In this document: piece after piece, positions 30,634 to 42,386 of the stretch
Numbering within the stretch: position 1 is the first letter of the stretch
Layout of the letters: every line of letters starts with the position of its first letter
From: Gordonia lacunae
Lineage (GTDB): Bacteria; Actinomycetota; Actinomycetes; Mycobacteriales; Mycobacteriaceae
Direction of reading: 5' to 3'
Assembly (NCBI RefSeq): GCF_002149015.1
Contig: NZ_NGFO01000021.1
Coordinates: forward strand, 36,953-100,952
Length of the DNA stretch: 64,000 nt
Translations under genes and position numbers: made by a program
Notes under the pieces: model-generated
Told to the model about the DNA's origin: nothing
Seen by the model: only the letters and a program-made list of their open reading frames with translations
The model's database searches: none

Positions 30634-32826
30634 TCAGCCCGCCGGATTCGCCGCCTTGTACTCGCGGCGACGGCGGTGCAGGATCGGCTCGGTGTAGCCG
30701 CTGGGCTGCGTCGTGCCCTCGAGGATCAGCTCCTTGGCCGCCTGGAAGGCGATGTTGGAGTCGAAGTCCGGCGCCAGCGGACGGTAGGTCGGGTCGCCGG
30801 CGTTCTGACGGTCGACGACCGGGGCCATCCGCTCGAGCGAGGCCACCACGTCGGCTTCGCCGACGATGCCGTGGCGCAGCCAGTTCGCGAGCAGCTGGCT
30901 CGAGATCCGCAGGGTTGCACGGTCTTCCATCAATGCGACGTCGTGGATGTCGGGCACCTTCGAGCAACCGACGCCCTGGTCGATCCAGCGCACCACGTAA
31001 CCGAGGATGGACTGGCAGTTGTTGTCGAGTTCCTGCTGCTTCTCCTCGTCGGACCAGTCCGTCTTCGGCGCGAGCGGGATGGTCAGGACGTCCTCGACCC
31101 GGGCGGGATCGCGCTTGGCGATCTCGTCCTGACGCTCGAAGACGTCGACGAGGTGGTAGTGCAGTGCGTGCAGTGTCGCGGCGGTCGGCGAGGGCACCCA
31201 TGCGGTGGTGGCCCCGGCCTTCGGGTGCCCGATCTTCTGCTCGAGCATGTCGGCCATCAGATCGGGCATGGCCCACATGCCCTTGCCGATCTGTGCCTTG
31301 TGCTGCAGCCCCGCGTGCAGTCCGGTGTCGACGTTGAAGTTCTCGTACGCGCCGATCCAGGTCTGCTGCTTCATCTCGGCCTTGCGCACCATCGGACCCG
31401 CCTCCATCGAGGTGTGGATCTCGTCGCCGGTGCGGTCGAGGAAGCCGGTGTTGATGAAGACCACGCGCTGCTCGGCTGCCTTGATGCAGGCCTTGAGGTT
31501 GACCGTGGTGCGGCGTTCCTCGTCCATGATCCCGACCTTGAGCGTGTTCTCGGGCAGGCCGAGGACCTTCTCCACGCGGCCGAACAGTTCGACGGTGAAG
31601 GCAACCTCGTCGGGGCCGTGCATCTTCGGCTTCACGATGTAGACCGATCCGGTCCGCGAGTTCTGCAGTCCGTCATCGGACATGCCGTGGATGCCGATCA
31701 GTGAGGTGATCAGGCCGTCGAGGATTCCTTCGGGGACCTCGTTGCCGTCGGCGTCCAGGATGGCGTCGTTGGTCATCAGGTGTCCGACGTTGCGGACGAA
31801 GAGCAGTGAACGCCCGTGCAGGTCGAATGTGGTGCCGTCCGGGGCCGTGTACTCGCGGTTGCCGTTGAGCACGCGCGTGAAGGTCTTGCCGCCCTTGGAG
31901 ACCTCTTCGGCGAGATCGCCCTTGTTGAGGCCCAGCCAGTTGCGGTAACCGATCACCTTGTCTTCGGCGTCGACCGCGGCGACCGAATCCTCGAAGTCCA
32001 TGATCGTGGTGATCGCGGACTCGACGACGACGTCCTTGATCCCGGCCGGGTCGGTGGAACCGATCGGCGAGGACGGGTCGATCTCGATGTCGAGGTGGAG
32101 TCCGTTGTTGCGCAGCAGGATCGACGTCGGCGAATCGGCCTGGCCCCGGTATCCGACGAAAGCCGTCGGATCGGCGAGGGTCGAGGTCTTGTCGCCGTCG
32201 AGCGTCACCTGCAGGGCACCATCCCGAACGGCGAACGCGCGCACATCGGTGTAGCTGCACTGCTCGAGCGGCACGGCCTGGTCGAGGAAGTCCTTGGCGT
32301 AGGCGATGACCTTGTCGCCGCGCACCTTGTTGTACGACGAGCCCTTCTCCGCGCCGTCGGTCTCCGGGATCGCGTCGGTGCCGTAGAGCGCGTCGTACAG
32401 CGATCCCCATCGGGCGTTCGAGGCGTTCAGCGCGAAGCGCGCGTTGAGGATCGGGACCACGAGCTGCGGGCCCGCGGTGTCGGCGATCTCGCGGTCGACG
32501 TTCGACGTGGTGATCTGGAAGTCGGCCGGGACCTCGGCGAGGTAGCCGATCTCGGTGAGGAACGACTTGTACTCGTCGAAGTCGCCGGTGCCGGGGGTGA
32601 GGTCGGCATCCTTGTGGTCGCGGTGCCAGGTGTCGAGCTTGCTCTGCAACTCGTCGCGGACGGCGAGCAGCTCGCGGTTGCGCGGTGCGAGATCGGCGAT
32701 CACCGATGCCGCACCGGCCCAGAAGGCGTCCGCATCTACACCGGTACCGGGCAACGCCTCGTTGTTGATGAAGTCGTGCAGGACGGTAGCGACCTGCAAC
32801 CCGTTGACGGTGATCCGGTCAGACAT
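30634..32826 (-). CDS. glcB: Malate synthase G
   Basis: A 730-residue single-chain enzyme that condenses glyoxylate and acetyl-CoA to malate in the glyoxylate shunt. Landmarks are [20 protein letters not shown] at the N-terminus, [33 protein letters not shown] and the C-terminal WLRHGIV. The ATG (complement of 32824-32826) is preceded by AAAGG and, about 35 bases upstream, TAGCAT as -10 (complement of 32861-32866). The length matches GlcB. Its transcript probably ends at the 30568-30611 hairpin. Confidence 0.95.
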   Translation of the reverse strand: MSDRITVNGLQVATVLHDFINNEALPGTGVDADAFWAGAASVIADLAPRNRELLAVRDELQSKLDTWHRDHKDADLTPGTGDFDEYKSFLTEIGYLAEVPADFQITTSNVDREIADTAGPQLVVPILNARFALNASNARWGSLYDALYGTDAIPETDGAEKGSSYNKVRGDKVIAYAKDFLDQAVPLEQCSYTDVRAFAVRDGALQVTLDGDKTSTLADPTAFVGYRGQADSPTSILLRNNGLHLDIEIDPSSPIGSTDPAGIKDVVVESAITTIMDFEDSVAAVDAEDKVIGYRNWLGLNKGDLAEEVSKGGKTFTRVLNGNREYTAPDGTTFDLHGRSLLFVRNVGHLMTNDAILDADGNEVPEGILDGLITSLIGIHGMSDDGLQNSRTGSVYIVKPKMHGPDEVAFTVELFGRVEKVLGLPENTLKVGIMDEERRTTVNLKACIKAAEQRVVFINTGFLDRTGDEIHTSMEAGPMVRKAEMKQQTWIGAYENFNVDTGLHAGLQHKAQIGKGMWAMPDLMADMLEQKIGHPKAGATTAWVPSPTAATLHALHYHLVDVFERQDEIAKRDPARVEDVLTIPLAPKTDWSDEEKQQELDNNCQSILGYVVRWIDQGVGCSKVPDIHDVALMEDRATLRISSQLLANWLRHGIVGEADVVASLERMAPVVDRQNAGDPTYRPLAPDFDSNIAFQAAKELILEGTTQPSGYTEPILHRRRREYKAANPAG

Positions 32827-32900
32827 GGCAGCCTTTCTCGAGCGAAATGACAACGCATACATGCTACTCGTCGGTAACGGGGGACGGCAGGCGCCTCCCG

Positions 32901-33812
32901 TCACGGGCGGTGTGCCCGCTCAGCGAGCTCGGTACAGAGGGTCGACAACCGGGACCGCAGAGTCGTTCCGAGGTCGGCGATCGCCGATTGTTCGCGGACG
33001 TAGTCGGCTCGGCCCGCGGGGGTCTCGATGCGGACCGGTTCGTACCCGAGGTCGCTCAGATCGTAGGGGCTCGCCCGCATGTCGAGGTCGCGCGCGCGGA
33101 GGGCCAGGGCGAAGCAGTCGAGCGTCAGGTCCGATGGCACGAGCGGCGCGAGGGTGAAGCAGTAGCGATAGAGGTCCATCGTCGCGTGCAGACAGCCGGG
33201 TTGCTCATGCTCGATCTGTGATGTCCGGGTGAGCGTGGCGTCGTTGCGCGGTCGGGCCGGATCTGTGAAGAACCGGAAGGCGTCGAAGTGCGTGCACCGC
33301 AGCGGCATGGACTCGACGACCGCATCCGTGCCTGCGGGTCCCAGACGCAACGGGAGGTCGTGCCGGGTGTCATCGGTGCGGTAGACCATCGCCCACTCGT
33401 GAAGTCCGAAGCAGCCGAGCCGGGCGGGCCGCCGGGCGGTGGCGCCGAGCATGTCCACGGCCGCGGAAAGAGCGTCGGCCCGGTGCCGGAGATGGGCTGC
33501 GCCGACGCGGACACCGGCGTCGGTCTGCTCGTAGCCGCGCAGGCCGAGGAACTCCGCACCCTCTTCGAGGGTCACGCCGTAACCGGGATGCCAGCGCAGC
33601 ACGTGCGCCGGACGCGACGAGTAGTAGGTGAACAGGAAATCGATCACCGGGTGCCGGGCGCCGCGACGACGGGCGTCGAGGTAGGGGCCGATCAGGTCGT
33701 CGACCGCGCGACGATGGGCGTCACGCAGCGAGCGCCACTGCCCGGCCGGGAGGACGGAGTCGTCGCGAACCGGACCCGGCGAACGCAGTCGCTCGCTCAC
33801 CACCGCACTCAC
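32901..33812 (-). CDS. Conserved actinobacterial protein, often labelled 3-methyladenine DNA glycosylase
   Basis: 303 residues. Homologues in mycolate actinobacteria carry the name 3-methyladenine DNA glycosylase, but I see neither a helix-hairpin-helix nor an AlkA-type catalytic pattern, so the label is weak. Conserved-looking segments are [46 protein letters not shown] and [15 protein letters not shown]. The GTG start overlaps the stop of the CNNM gene (GTGA), so translation is coupled to those transporters. Confidence 0.65.
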   Translation of the reverse strand: MSAVVSERLRSPGPVRDDSVLPAGQWRSLRDAHRRAVDDLIGPYLDARRRGARHPVIDFLFTYYSSRPAHVLRWHPGYGVTLEEGAEFLGLRGYEQTDAGVRVGAAHLRHRADALSAAVDMLGATARRPARLGCFGLHEWAMVYRTDDTRHDLPLRLGPAGTDAVVESMPLRCTHFDAFRFFTDPARPRNDATLTRTSQIEHEQPGCLHATMDLYRYCFTLAPLVPSDLTLDCFALALRARDLDMRASPYDLSDLGYEPVRIETPAGRADYVREQSAIADLGTTLRSRLSTLCTELAERAHRP

Positions 33813-34882
33813 ACCCGGTGGGTCTCGTCGCGGACGTTGCCGACGAATTCCTCCACCAGATCGGCGAGGGGGACGATGCCGATGGTCCGGCCGCTGTCGT
33901 CGACCACGGCACCCAGATGCGAACTGGATCGACGCAGCACCCCGGTGGCCTCGTCGAGCGGGGTGGTCGAATCGATCACGGGCAACGGTCGGATCTTGTC
34001 GACGCCGATGATGGTGTCCGGCCCGACGTGCTCGTCGAGGATCTCGTCGAGCACGTCCTTGAGGTGCAGGTAGCCGGTGAACGTGCCGTCGGGGCCCCGA
34101 ACGGGGAATCGGGAGAAGCCGGTCTCGGTGACCGCCTTCTCCACGGCGCCCAGCGTCGGTCCGATGCCGCCCGAGCCGGACACCTGCACCCCGACACTGC
34201 GCATCTGTTCGAGCGGGATCATCACCTCGGACACCGTGCGGCCGATGGACTGCAGGGCGCGGGTCAGGCGTTCGTGCTCCTCGGCGTCGAGGAGGCCCTC
34301 TTGCTTGGACTCGCCGACCATCTCGGCGAGCTCGCCCAGCGACACCGTGGATTCGAGTTCGTCCTTCGGCTCCACACGGAGCAGTCGCAGCGAGATGTTC
34401 GCCATCCAGTTGTAGAAGGCGATCAACGGCCGGACCAGGCGGATGAACATCAGGTGCGCCGGCACCAGCAGCATCGCCGACGACTCCGGACCGGCCAGCG
34501 CGATGTTCTTCGGCACCATCTCACCGAGCAGGATGTGCAACACCACGACGAGCGACAGCGCGATGGCGAACGAGATCGGGTGCAGCAGGGCGTCGGGAAC
34601 GTGCGCGAGATGCAGTGGCGCCTCGATGAGGTGCGCGACCGCGGGCTCGCCGATCCGGCCGAGCAGGATCGAACAGATCGTGATGCCGAGTTGCGCACCG
34701 GCCAGCATCAGCGACAGCCGCTCGCCGGCATGGATCACGGTGTGCGCGCGGGACTTCCCGCTCTCGGCGAGCGCTTCGAGTCGGTCGCGCCGAGCGGAGA
34801 TCAGGGAGAACTCGGCACCCACGAAGAACGCGTTCCCGGCGAGGAGGACGACGGTCAGGCCGACCGCCCACAGGTCACCCAT
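33809..34882 (-). CDS. CNNM/HlyC-type transporter with CBS domains (Rv1841c-like)
   Basis: 357 residues. The DUF21 membrane domain (about 1-190) has GNAFFVGAEFSLISARRDRL, AGAQLGITICSILLGRIGEP and VLHILLGEMVPKNIALAGPE. A CBS pair follows at about 205-330 (DVLDEILDEHVGPDTIIG, SHLGAVVDDSGRTIGIVPLADLVEEF). The C-terminal CorC domain is absent, unlike its longer neighbour. The family handles Mg2+ or Co2+ movement. The start overlaps the end of the next CNNM gene by 8 bases, consistent with a heteromeric pair. Confidence 0.88.
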   Translation of the reverse strand: MGDLWAVGLTVVLLAGNAFFVGAEFSLISARRDRLEALAESGKSRAHTVIHAGERLSLMLAGAQLGITICSILLGRIGEPAVAHLIEAPLHLAHVPDALLHPISFAIALSLVVVLHILLGEMVPKNIALAGPESSAMLLVPAHLMFIRLVRPLIAFYNWMANISLRLLRVEPKDELESTVSLGELAEMVGESKQEGLLDAEEHERLTRALQSIGRTVSEVMIPLEQMRSVGVQVSGSGGIGPTLGAVEKAVTETGFSRFPVRGPDGTFTGYLHLKDVLDEILDEHVGPDTIIGVDKIRPLPVIDSTTPLDEATGVLRRSSSHLGAVVDDSGRTIGIVPLADLVEEFVGNVRDETHRV

Positions 34883-36317
34883 GGGAGTTCTCCTCTGCGG
34901 TCGGCGTCGCGATGTCCGGCCGGCCGGGTGCCGTCAGCTCCGGTTCGGCGGGCGCGGGTCGGATGGCCACCACATCGACGCGCCGCCCGTCCATCTGTGC
35001 CACCGTCGCCCGCCAGGTGACATCGGGCCCGCGGTCGGGCGACTGCGAGGTGTCGTCGTCGGTCTCGCCGACGGGCGAGCGCCGCGGGAGATCCACCACG
35101 TCGTCCACCGTGGGGATGCGCCCCAGGCAGTACATGACGAGTCCGCCTAGGGTGTCGTACGGGCCGTCGGGCGCGTGGTAGCCGGTGGCATCGTAGAGTT
35201 CGTCGATCCGCAACAGCCCAGCGCAGAGATAGCCGTTGCCGTCGACGGCCACGTCGGCCCGCTCGTCGTCGTGCTCGTCGGTCACGTCACCGAGGATCTC
35301 CTCGATGAGGTCCTCGGTCGTGACGATGCCCGCGGTACCGCCGTATTCGTCGATCACCACGCACAGCTCCATGCCGTCGGCGCGGATCCGTTCCATGAGC
35401 GCGTCGCCGTCGAGGCTCGCCGGTACGCGCGGGACCGGCCGGGCGATCGAGGTGACCGATGTGGTGGCCTGACGTTCCGGCGGGACGGTGAAGGCCTGCT
35501 TGATGTGCACGACCCCGACGAGGTCGTCGAGGTCGCCGTCGATGACCACCGGGAACCGTGAGTGGCCGGTGCGCGACGACGCCATGACGAGGTCGCGGAC
35601 GGTGTCGGCGCGATCGAGGCAGTCGATCGTGACGCGGGGGGTCATGAGATCTTCGGCGGTGAGCTCGCCGAAGCGCAGCGACCGGTCGACGAGGGTCGCG
35701 GTCTGCTGATCCAGGGCGCCGCGGCGAGCCGAATTGCGCACGAGCGAGACGAGTTCCTGAGGCGACCGCGCGGACGCCAATTCGTCGGTCGGTTCGATGC
35801 CGAGACGGCGCACGATCCAGTTCGCGGTGCCGTTGAGTCCGTTGATCGCCCAGCGGAACATCGCCGAGAACACGGTCATCGGGCCCGCGGTGGCCCGTGC
35901 CACCGCCAGCGACTTGGCGATCGCCAGGTTCTTCGGGATCAGTTCGCCGAGGACCATCGACAACGACGTCGCGATCACCAGCGCGAGGATCAGCGACGTC
36001 GCCGAGGCGACCGAGTCGCCCACCCCCAGTGCGTTCAGCGGCGGTCGCAGAATCCGGGCGAGAACCGGTTCGGCGATATAACCGGTGATGAGTGTCGTGA
36101 TGGTGATGCCCAGCTGGGCACCCGAGAGCTGGAACGACAGGGTGGAGTGCGCGCGCTGGACCATCCGCGCACGCCGGTCCCCGCGATCGGCGACATCGGC
36201 GGTGATGGTCGAGCGTTCCAATGCGGTCAGGGAGAACTCGGCCGCCACGAACAGGGCGGTCCCCAGCGTCAGCGCGATGAATCCGACGAGACTCGCGACC
36301 AGGAGCAGGATCTCCAC
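34875..36317 (-). CDS. CNNM/CorC-type transporter with CBS and CorC domains (Rv1842c-like)
   Basis: 480 residues: a DUF21 membrane domain (about 1-195, AAEFSLTALERSTI, SGAQLGITITTLITGYIAEP, MVLGELIPKNLAIAKSLAVA), two CBS modules (about 210-330, ending CVVIDEYGGTAGIVTTEDLIEEILGDVTDE) and a C-terminal transporter-associated domain. GTG start. Its stop lies inside the next gene, and it begins 1 base after the guaB1 stop. Probably a Mg2+/divalent cation exporter or regulator; direction of transport is not known. Confidence 0.9.
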   Translation of the reverse strand: MEILLLVASLVGFIALTLGTALFVAAEFSLTALERSTITADVADRGDRRARMVQRAHSTLSFQLSGAQLGITITTLITGYIAEPVLARILRPPLNALGVGDSVASATSLILALVIATSLSMVLGELIPKNLAIAKSLAVARATAGPMTVFSAMFRWAINGLNGTANWIVRRLGIEPTDELASARSPQELVSLVRNSARRGALDQQTATLVDRSLRFGELTAEDLMTPRVTIDCLDRADTVRDLVMASSRTGHSRFPVVIDGDLDDLVGVVHIKQAFTVPPERQATTSVTSIARPVPRVPASLDGDALMERIRADGMELCVVIDEYGGTAGIVTTEDLIEEILGDVTDEHDDERADVAVDGNGYLCAGLLRIDELYDATGYHAPDGPYDTLGGLVMYCLGRIPTVDDVVDLPRRSPVGETDDDTSQSPDRGPDVTWRATVAQMDGRRVDVVAIRPAPAEPELTAPGRPDIATPTAEENSHG

Positions 36318-36318
36318 G

Positions 36319-39226
<2,908 letters not shown>

Positions 39227-39311
39227 GCGGACAGCCTATTGCCTCTGTGTCCGAACCGGCGATCTGCCTCCACGTGTGACGGCGGTCCGACGCCGCGGGG
39301 AAGACGAGTCG

Positions 39312-40265
39312 TCAGAATGCCGACATGAGCCGGTTGAGCTCGGTGAGCCACGGGATCGCGACCGCGAGGGTCGGGAGGACCAGGATCGCTGCGGCCGCGC
39401 CGTAGGCGCCGGCGGCGACGATCCGCGCGGGGCGGTCGTCGCGGAGACGGTGGACGCGCGTCAGGGTCGTCGGCCCGCCGACCGCCATCGCACCGCGCGG
39501 GGCAACCGCGTCGGCGCAGGCGACCAGCGCACGACCCAGCGTGGTCGGGGTGGTCGCCCGGACGGCCTGATCGTCGGCCAGTGCCTCGACGAGGAGTTCG
39601 GCCGCGCCGAGCGCGGAACTGCTGCGCACGAACCGGGGGAACGCCTCGTGCAGTGCGATGAAGGCCTCGAGCACGAGGTCGTGCCGGGCACGTAGGTGGG
39701 CGCGCTCGTGCGCGATGACGGCGACCAGTTCGTCCCGGGTGAGGCGATGCACGACGCCTTCGCTGACCACGACACGCTGGCGGAGGCCGGGCAGGCAGTA
39801 GGCGAGCGGCTGCTCGACGTCGATCATGCGGACGTCGCGGGCGTAGAGCGGGTCGTCGGCGTCGTCGGTCCGGTCACAGCGGTCGAGGATGTCGATGAGC
39901 TGGCGGTGCGCCTTACGCCGGGCGCGGGTGCGCACACCGACGCGGATCACCGTGTAGAACAGTCGCGCGCCGACCAGGAGGGTCAGGACGAAGACGCCGA
40001 CGCACAGGAGCCACAGTGGCCAGCCGAGCCGTTCGATCTCGCGGACCGGGTGGGTGGTCGGGGTGCCGTCCGGTCCGATCACAAGGATGTTCGCCGCGAT
40101 CGCCAGGCCACAGCTGAACGCCGACAGGACGGCGGCCAGGGCAATGGCCTGCCACAGCGTCATCGCCGCACGTGGCGCTCGGATCGGCCAGCGCGCCCGG
40201 GACAGTGCCTCGGGTACGGGTCCGGCGAGCACCAGGCTGACGATGCCGAAGAGCAAGGCGGTCAT
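39312..40265 (-). CDS. M56-family membrane metallopeptidase, BlaR1-like
   Basis: 317 residues with four to five hydrophobic helices and the zinc-protease motif HERAH in DELVAVIAHERAHLRARHDL. Only the M56 protease half of BlaR1 is present; there is no extracellular penicillin-sensor domain. In BlaR/BlaI pairs the protease inactivates the repressor, and the BlaI-type gene lies 45 bases upstream. The signal and targets here are unknown. It is the counterpart of Rv1845c. Confidence 0.87.
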   Translation of the reverse strand: MTALLFGIVSLVLAGPVPEALSRARWPIRAPRAAMTLWQAIALAAVLSAFSCGLAIAANILVIGPDGTPTTHPVREIERLGWPLWLLCVGVFVLTLLVGARLFYTVIRVGVRTRARRKAHRQLIDILDRCDRTDDADDPLYARDVRMIDVEQPLAYCLPGLRQRVVVSEGVVHRLTRDELVAVIAHERAHLRARHDLVLEAFIALHEAFPRFVRSSSALGAAELLVEALADDQAVRATTPTTLGRALVACADAVAPRGAMAVGGPTTLTRVHRLRDDRPARIVAAGAYGAAAAILVLPTLAVAIPWLTELNRLMSAF

Positions 40266-40310
40266 CTGGTTGATTCCTCAAAGTGGGCTGCGAGTGGTGG
40301 TGCCGCGAAT

Positions 40311-40709
40311 CTAACCGGTGTCGCTCGTTCCGCGGGCGGCTTCGAGTTCATCGAGTGCGGAACGGAGGGCGGCCGCCTCGTCGGCGCCGACGCGTCCGAC
40401 GAAGGACACCAGGGCGGCGTGCCGCGACCCGGGGGCGTCGGCCTCGCTGAGGGCGTCGACCATGAGGCTGGCGACCAGGTCCTCTCGCGGGTGCGTGGGG
40501 ACGTACTTGTGCGCCCGGTCGTCGCGGATCTGCGTCACCAGGTTCTTCTTCGCCAGTCGCTGCAGGACCGTCATGACGGTCGTGTAGGCGAGCGAACGGT
40601 CCCGTGACAGCGCGGCGTGCACCTGCCGCACGGTCTGCGGGGTCGAACTCTCCCACAACGTGTCCATCACAGCGCGTTCGAGGTCGCCCAGGCCATTCAT
40701 CTTTCGCAT
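40311..40709 (-). CDS. blaI: BlaI/MecI/CopY-family repressor
   Basis: A 132-residue winged-helix repressor: GLGDLERAVMDTLWES, VRQVHAALSRDRSLAYTTVM, TVLQRLAKKNLVTQ, and a C-terminal dimerisation half. The ATG at 40709 has GGAGG 12 bases upstream; a second ATG three codons later is possible. The mycobacterial counterpart (Rv1846c) controls ATP synthase and stress genes and is released by beta-lactams. It lies upstream of its protease partner. The divergent space beyond holds the MrsI-like sRNA. Confidence 0.9.
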   Translation of the reverse strand: MRKMNGLGDLERAVMDTLWESSTPQTVRQVHAALSRDRSLAYTTVMTVLQRLAKKNLVTQIRDDRAHKYVPTHPREDLVASLMVDALSEADAPGSRHAALVSFVGRVGADEAAALRSALDELEAARGTSDTG

Positions 40710-40824
40710 TTTACTGCTGTGCCTCCGTTTGTGGGTCCGCTGGATACCCAGTTGTTGCGTGCCGGTGTGCCGAGCGACGCTCGCGCGGGGCGGCACGCCG
40801 TTGACGTGGCCGTTTCCGCGGCGC

Positions 40825-40853
40825 TTGACACGTTGGTAAGGCTAGCCTACATT
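40825..40853 (+). promoter_or_regulatory. sRNA promoter overlapped by an IdeR/DtxR iron box
   Basis: TTGACA (40825-40830), 17 bases, TACATT (40848-40853) is the best -35/-10 pair in the window. The spacer and -10 are overlapped by GTTGGTAAGGCTAGCCTAC (40832-40850), which matches the IdeR consensus TTAGGTTAGGCTAACCTAA at 14 of 19 positions and has the palindromic core AGGCTAGCCT. Iron-loaded IdeR bound here would block RNA polymerase, so the transcript should appear when iron is low. Confidence 0.85.
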
Positions 40854-40859
40854 AAGTGT

Positions 40860-40958
40860 CACGTCGGACCGCGCGAGAGTCCTGAGGGCTGCAGAGACCC
40901 CCGGTCCACGGCACGGAAGGCCCCGCATCTCCCAGAGGTGCGGGGCCTTCCGGTATCT
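40860..40958 (+). ncRNA. mrsI: Iron-responsive small RNA, MrsI-like
   Basis: About 98 bases between the iron-regulated promoter and a strong terminator hairpin, with no ribosome site or credible frame. The 5' half folds by CGT(C)GGACCG (40862-40871) pairing with CGGTCCACG (40902-40910); the enclosed 30 bases, including CCTGAGGGCTGCAGAG, would be the exposed target-pairing region. In M. tuberculosis the IdeR-controlled sRNA MrsI (ncRv11846), which represses iron-using proteins when iron falls, lies in the same place and strand, between the blaI and thioesterase genes. The assignment rests on position, promoter and terminator; sequence identity with MrsI was not tested. Confidence 0.75.
40914..40952 (+). 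terminator. Intrinsic terminator of the MrsI-like sRNA
   Basis: CGGAAGGCCCCGCA (40914-40927) pairs perfectly with TGCGGGGCCTTCCG (40939-40952). Three more pairs inside, one of them G-T, leave a 5-base loop. The following GTATCT is a weak T-rich tail. It also shields the downstream thioesterase gene from read-through. Confidence 0.88.
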
Positions 40959-41062
40959 ACGGCTAATCAACGACCGGTGCACGTCCCATGTTCCCGCGGT
41001 AGTCCACGCGGGTTCGCGGACCGCTGTCGCGCCCGCCGGACCCGCGTGCGACTGTGGACGCC

Positions 41063-41485
41063 ATGACTGCGAACAGTGCGGACGAGGTGCTCCGGGATTC
41101 ATTCGGCAAAGGACTCGACGGCGTCCTCGGACTCGGGGTCGTCGAGGCGGGGCCCGACCGGATCGTGGCCACGATGGAGATCACCGAGAGTCACCATCAG
41201 CCGTTCGGGATCGTGCACGGCGGGGTCTACTGCGCGGTCGGCGAGAGTGTCGCCAGCATGAGCGGCTTCCTGTGGCTGCAGGACTCCGGGATCGGCGGCA
41301 CCGCGGTCGGGGTCAACAACAACACCGACTTCCTCCGGTCGGTGCGCGCGGGCACGGTCACCGCGACGTCCACGCCGATCCACCGCGGCCGTCGACAGCA
41401 ACTCTGGGCCGTCGACATGGTCGACCAGGACGGCGCGCTGCTGGCCCGGTCTCAGGTGCGACTGCAGAACATCGAGGTCACATAG
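41063..41485 (+). CDS. PaaI-type hotdog thioesterase (Rv1847-like)
   Basis: A 140-residue hotdog-fold thioesterase: SHHQPFGIVHGGVYCAVGESVAS, with the HGG(V/A)...E catalytic region, then GVNNNTDFLRSVRAGTVTA. These enzymes hydrolyse aromatic or fatty acyl-CoA; the substrate is unspecified here. The ATG at 41063 is chosen; an in-frame GTG three codons earlier is possible. It lies between the sRNA and the urease operon, as in mycobacteria. Confidence 0.87.
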   Translation: MTANSADEVLRDSFGKGLDGVLGLGVVEAGPDRIVATMEITESHHQPFGIVHGGVYCAVGESVASMSGFLWLQDSGIGGTAVGVNNNTDFLRSVRAGTVTATSTPIHRGRRQQLWAVDMVDQDGALLARSQVRLQNIEVT

Positions 41486-41617
41486 GCCGCTGAGGTCCGC
41501 GTCACGCCGGCGTCGCTCGGCGCGCCGACCCTGTCCCGGCATGGCAGGATGACTCCTACTGCCCGGCCGGACCCACCGATCGACCGTCCGGCCGATCACC
41601 CTCGAGGAGTGCTCCCG

Positions 41618-41920
41618 GTGCGATTGTCGCCGCATGAACAAGAACGGCTGTTGATCTCGTACGCGGCCGAACTGGCCCGCCGGCGGCAGGCACGCGGTCT
41701 GAAGCTCAATCACCCGGAATCGGTGGCGCTGATCACCGATCACGTCCTCGAAGGCGCGCGTGACGGCCGGTCGGTGGCCGAGTTGATGACCTCGGGACGC
41801 GAGGTCCTGCGGCGCGACGACGTGATGGACGGGGTGTCGGAGATGCTGCACGACGTCCAGGTCGAGGCGACCTTCCCGGACGGCACCAAGCTGGTGACCG
41901 TGCACGACCCGATCGCCTGA
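41618..41920 (+). CDS. ureA: Urease subunit gamma
   Basis: A 100-residue small subunit of urease, a typical length: [20 protein letters not shown], then [21 protein letters not shown] and [21 protein letters not shown]. It is structural and assembles with UreB and UreC around the nickel site. The GTG at 41618 has GAGGAG at good spacing and yields the family-standard N-terminus; an upstream ATG frame (41549) adds a non-conserved proline-rich leader and is rejected. First gene of ureABCFGD. Confidence 0.95.
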   Translation: MRLSPHEQERLLISYAAELARRRQARGLKLNHPESVALITDHVLEGARDGRSVAELMTSGREVLRRDDVMDGVSEMLHDVQVEATFPDGTKLVTVHDPIA

Positions 41921-42005
41921 GCCCCGACCCAGCCAGACCGTTGGCGGGCGGTCCGTCGTCGACCAGTCCCGTCCGCTGAACCGCAGCACTCCAGGAAGGA
42001 CCGAG

Positions 42006-42383
42006 ATGCCGGGTACGCACTCCACCGGCCCGCGATCGGCGATCGTGCCGGGCGAGGTCATCGCCGTCGACGGGACCATCGAACTCAACGCGGGCGTCGG
42101 CGCCGTCGAGCTCCGCGTCGTGAACTCCGGTGATCGCCCGGTGCAGGTCGGCAGCCACGTGCACTTCCCGCAGTCGAACTCCGCACTCGTCTTCGACCGC
42201 TCGCGCGCACACGGCCGTCGGCTCGACATCCCGGCCGGCACCGCCGTGCGGTTCGAGCCGGGAATCGAGATGACCGTGGGCCTGGTGCCGCTGGGCGGGA
42301 CCCGCGAGGTGTACGGGATATCCCTCGATCCGCCCGGCGCCTGCGGCCCGGTCGACGCCGTCCCCAGCGACGAGAGTGAGTGA
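42006..42383 (+). CDS. ureB: Urease subunit beta
   Basis: A 125-residue beta subunit: [39 protein letters not shown] and [25 protein letters not shown] are all family hallmarks. The ATG is preceded by AGGAAGGA. An 85-base gap separates it from ureA, the largest inside the operon; ureC starts 3 bases after its stop. It has a short acidic extension at the C-terminus. Confidence 0.95.
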   Translation: MPGTHSTGPRSAIVPGEVIAVDGTIELNAGVGAVELRVVNSGDRPVQVGSHVHFPQSNSALVFDRSRAHGRRLDIPAGTAVRFEPGIEMTVGLVPLGGTREVYGISLDPPGACGPVDAVPSDESE

Positions 42384-42386
42384 CAC

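Noticed and set aside
40860..41062. Small protein gene downstream of the IdeR-type promoter
   Set aside because: Open frames here lack ribosome sites and run through the terminator hairpin; an sRNA explains promoter and terminator better.
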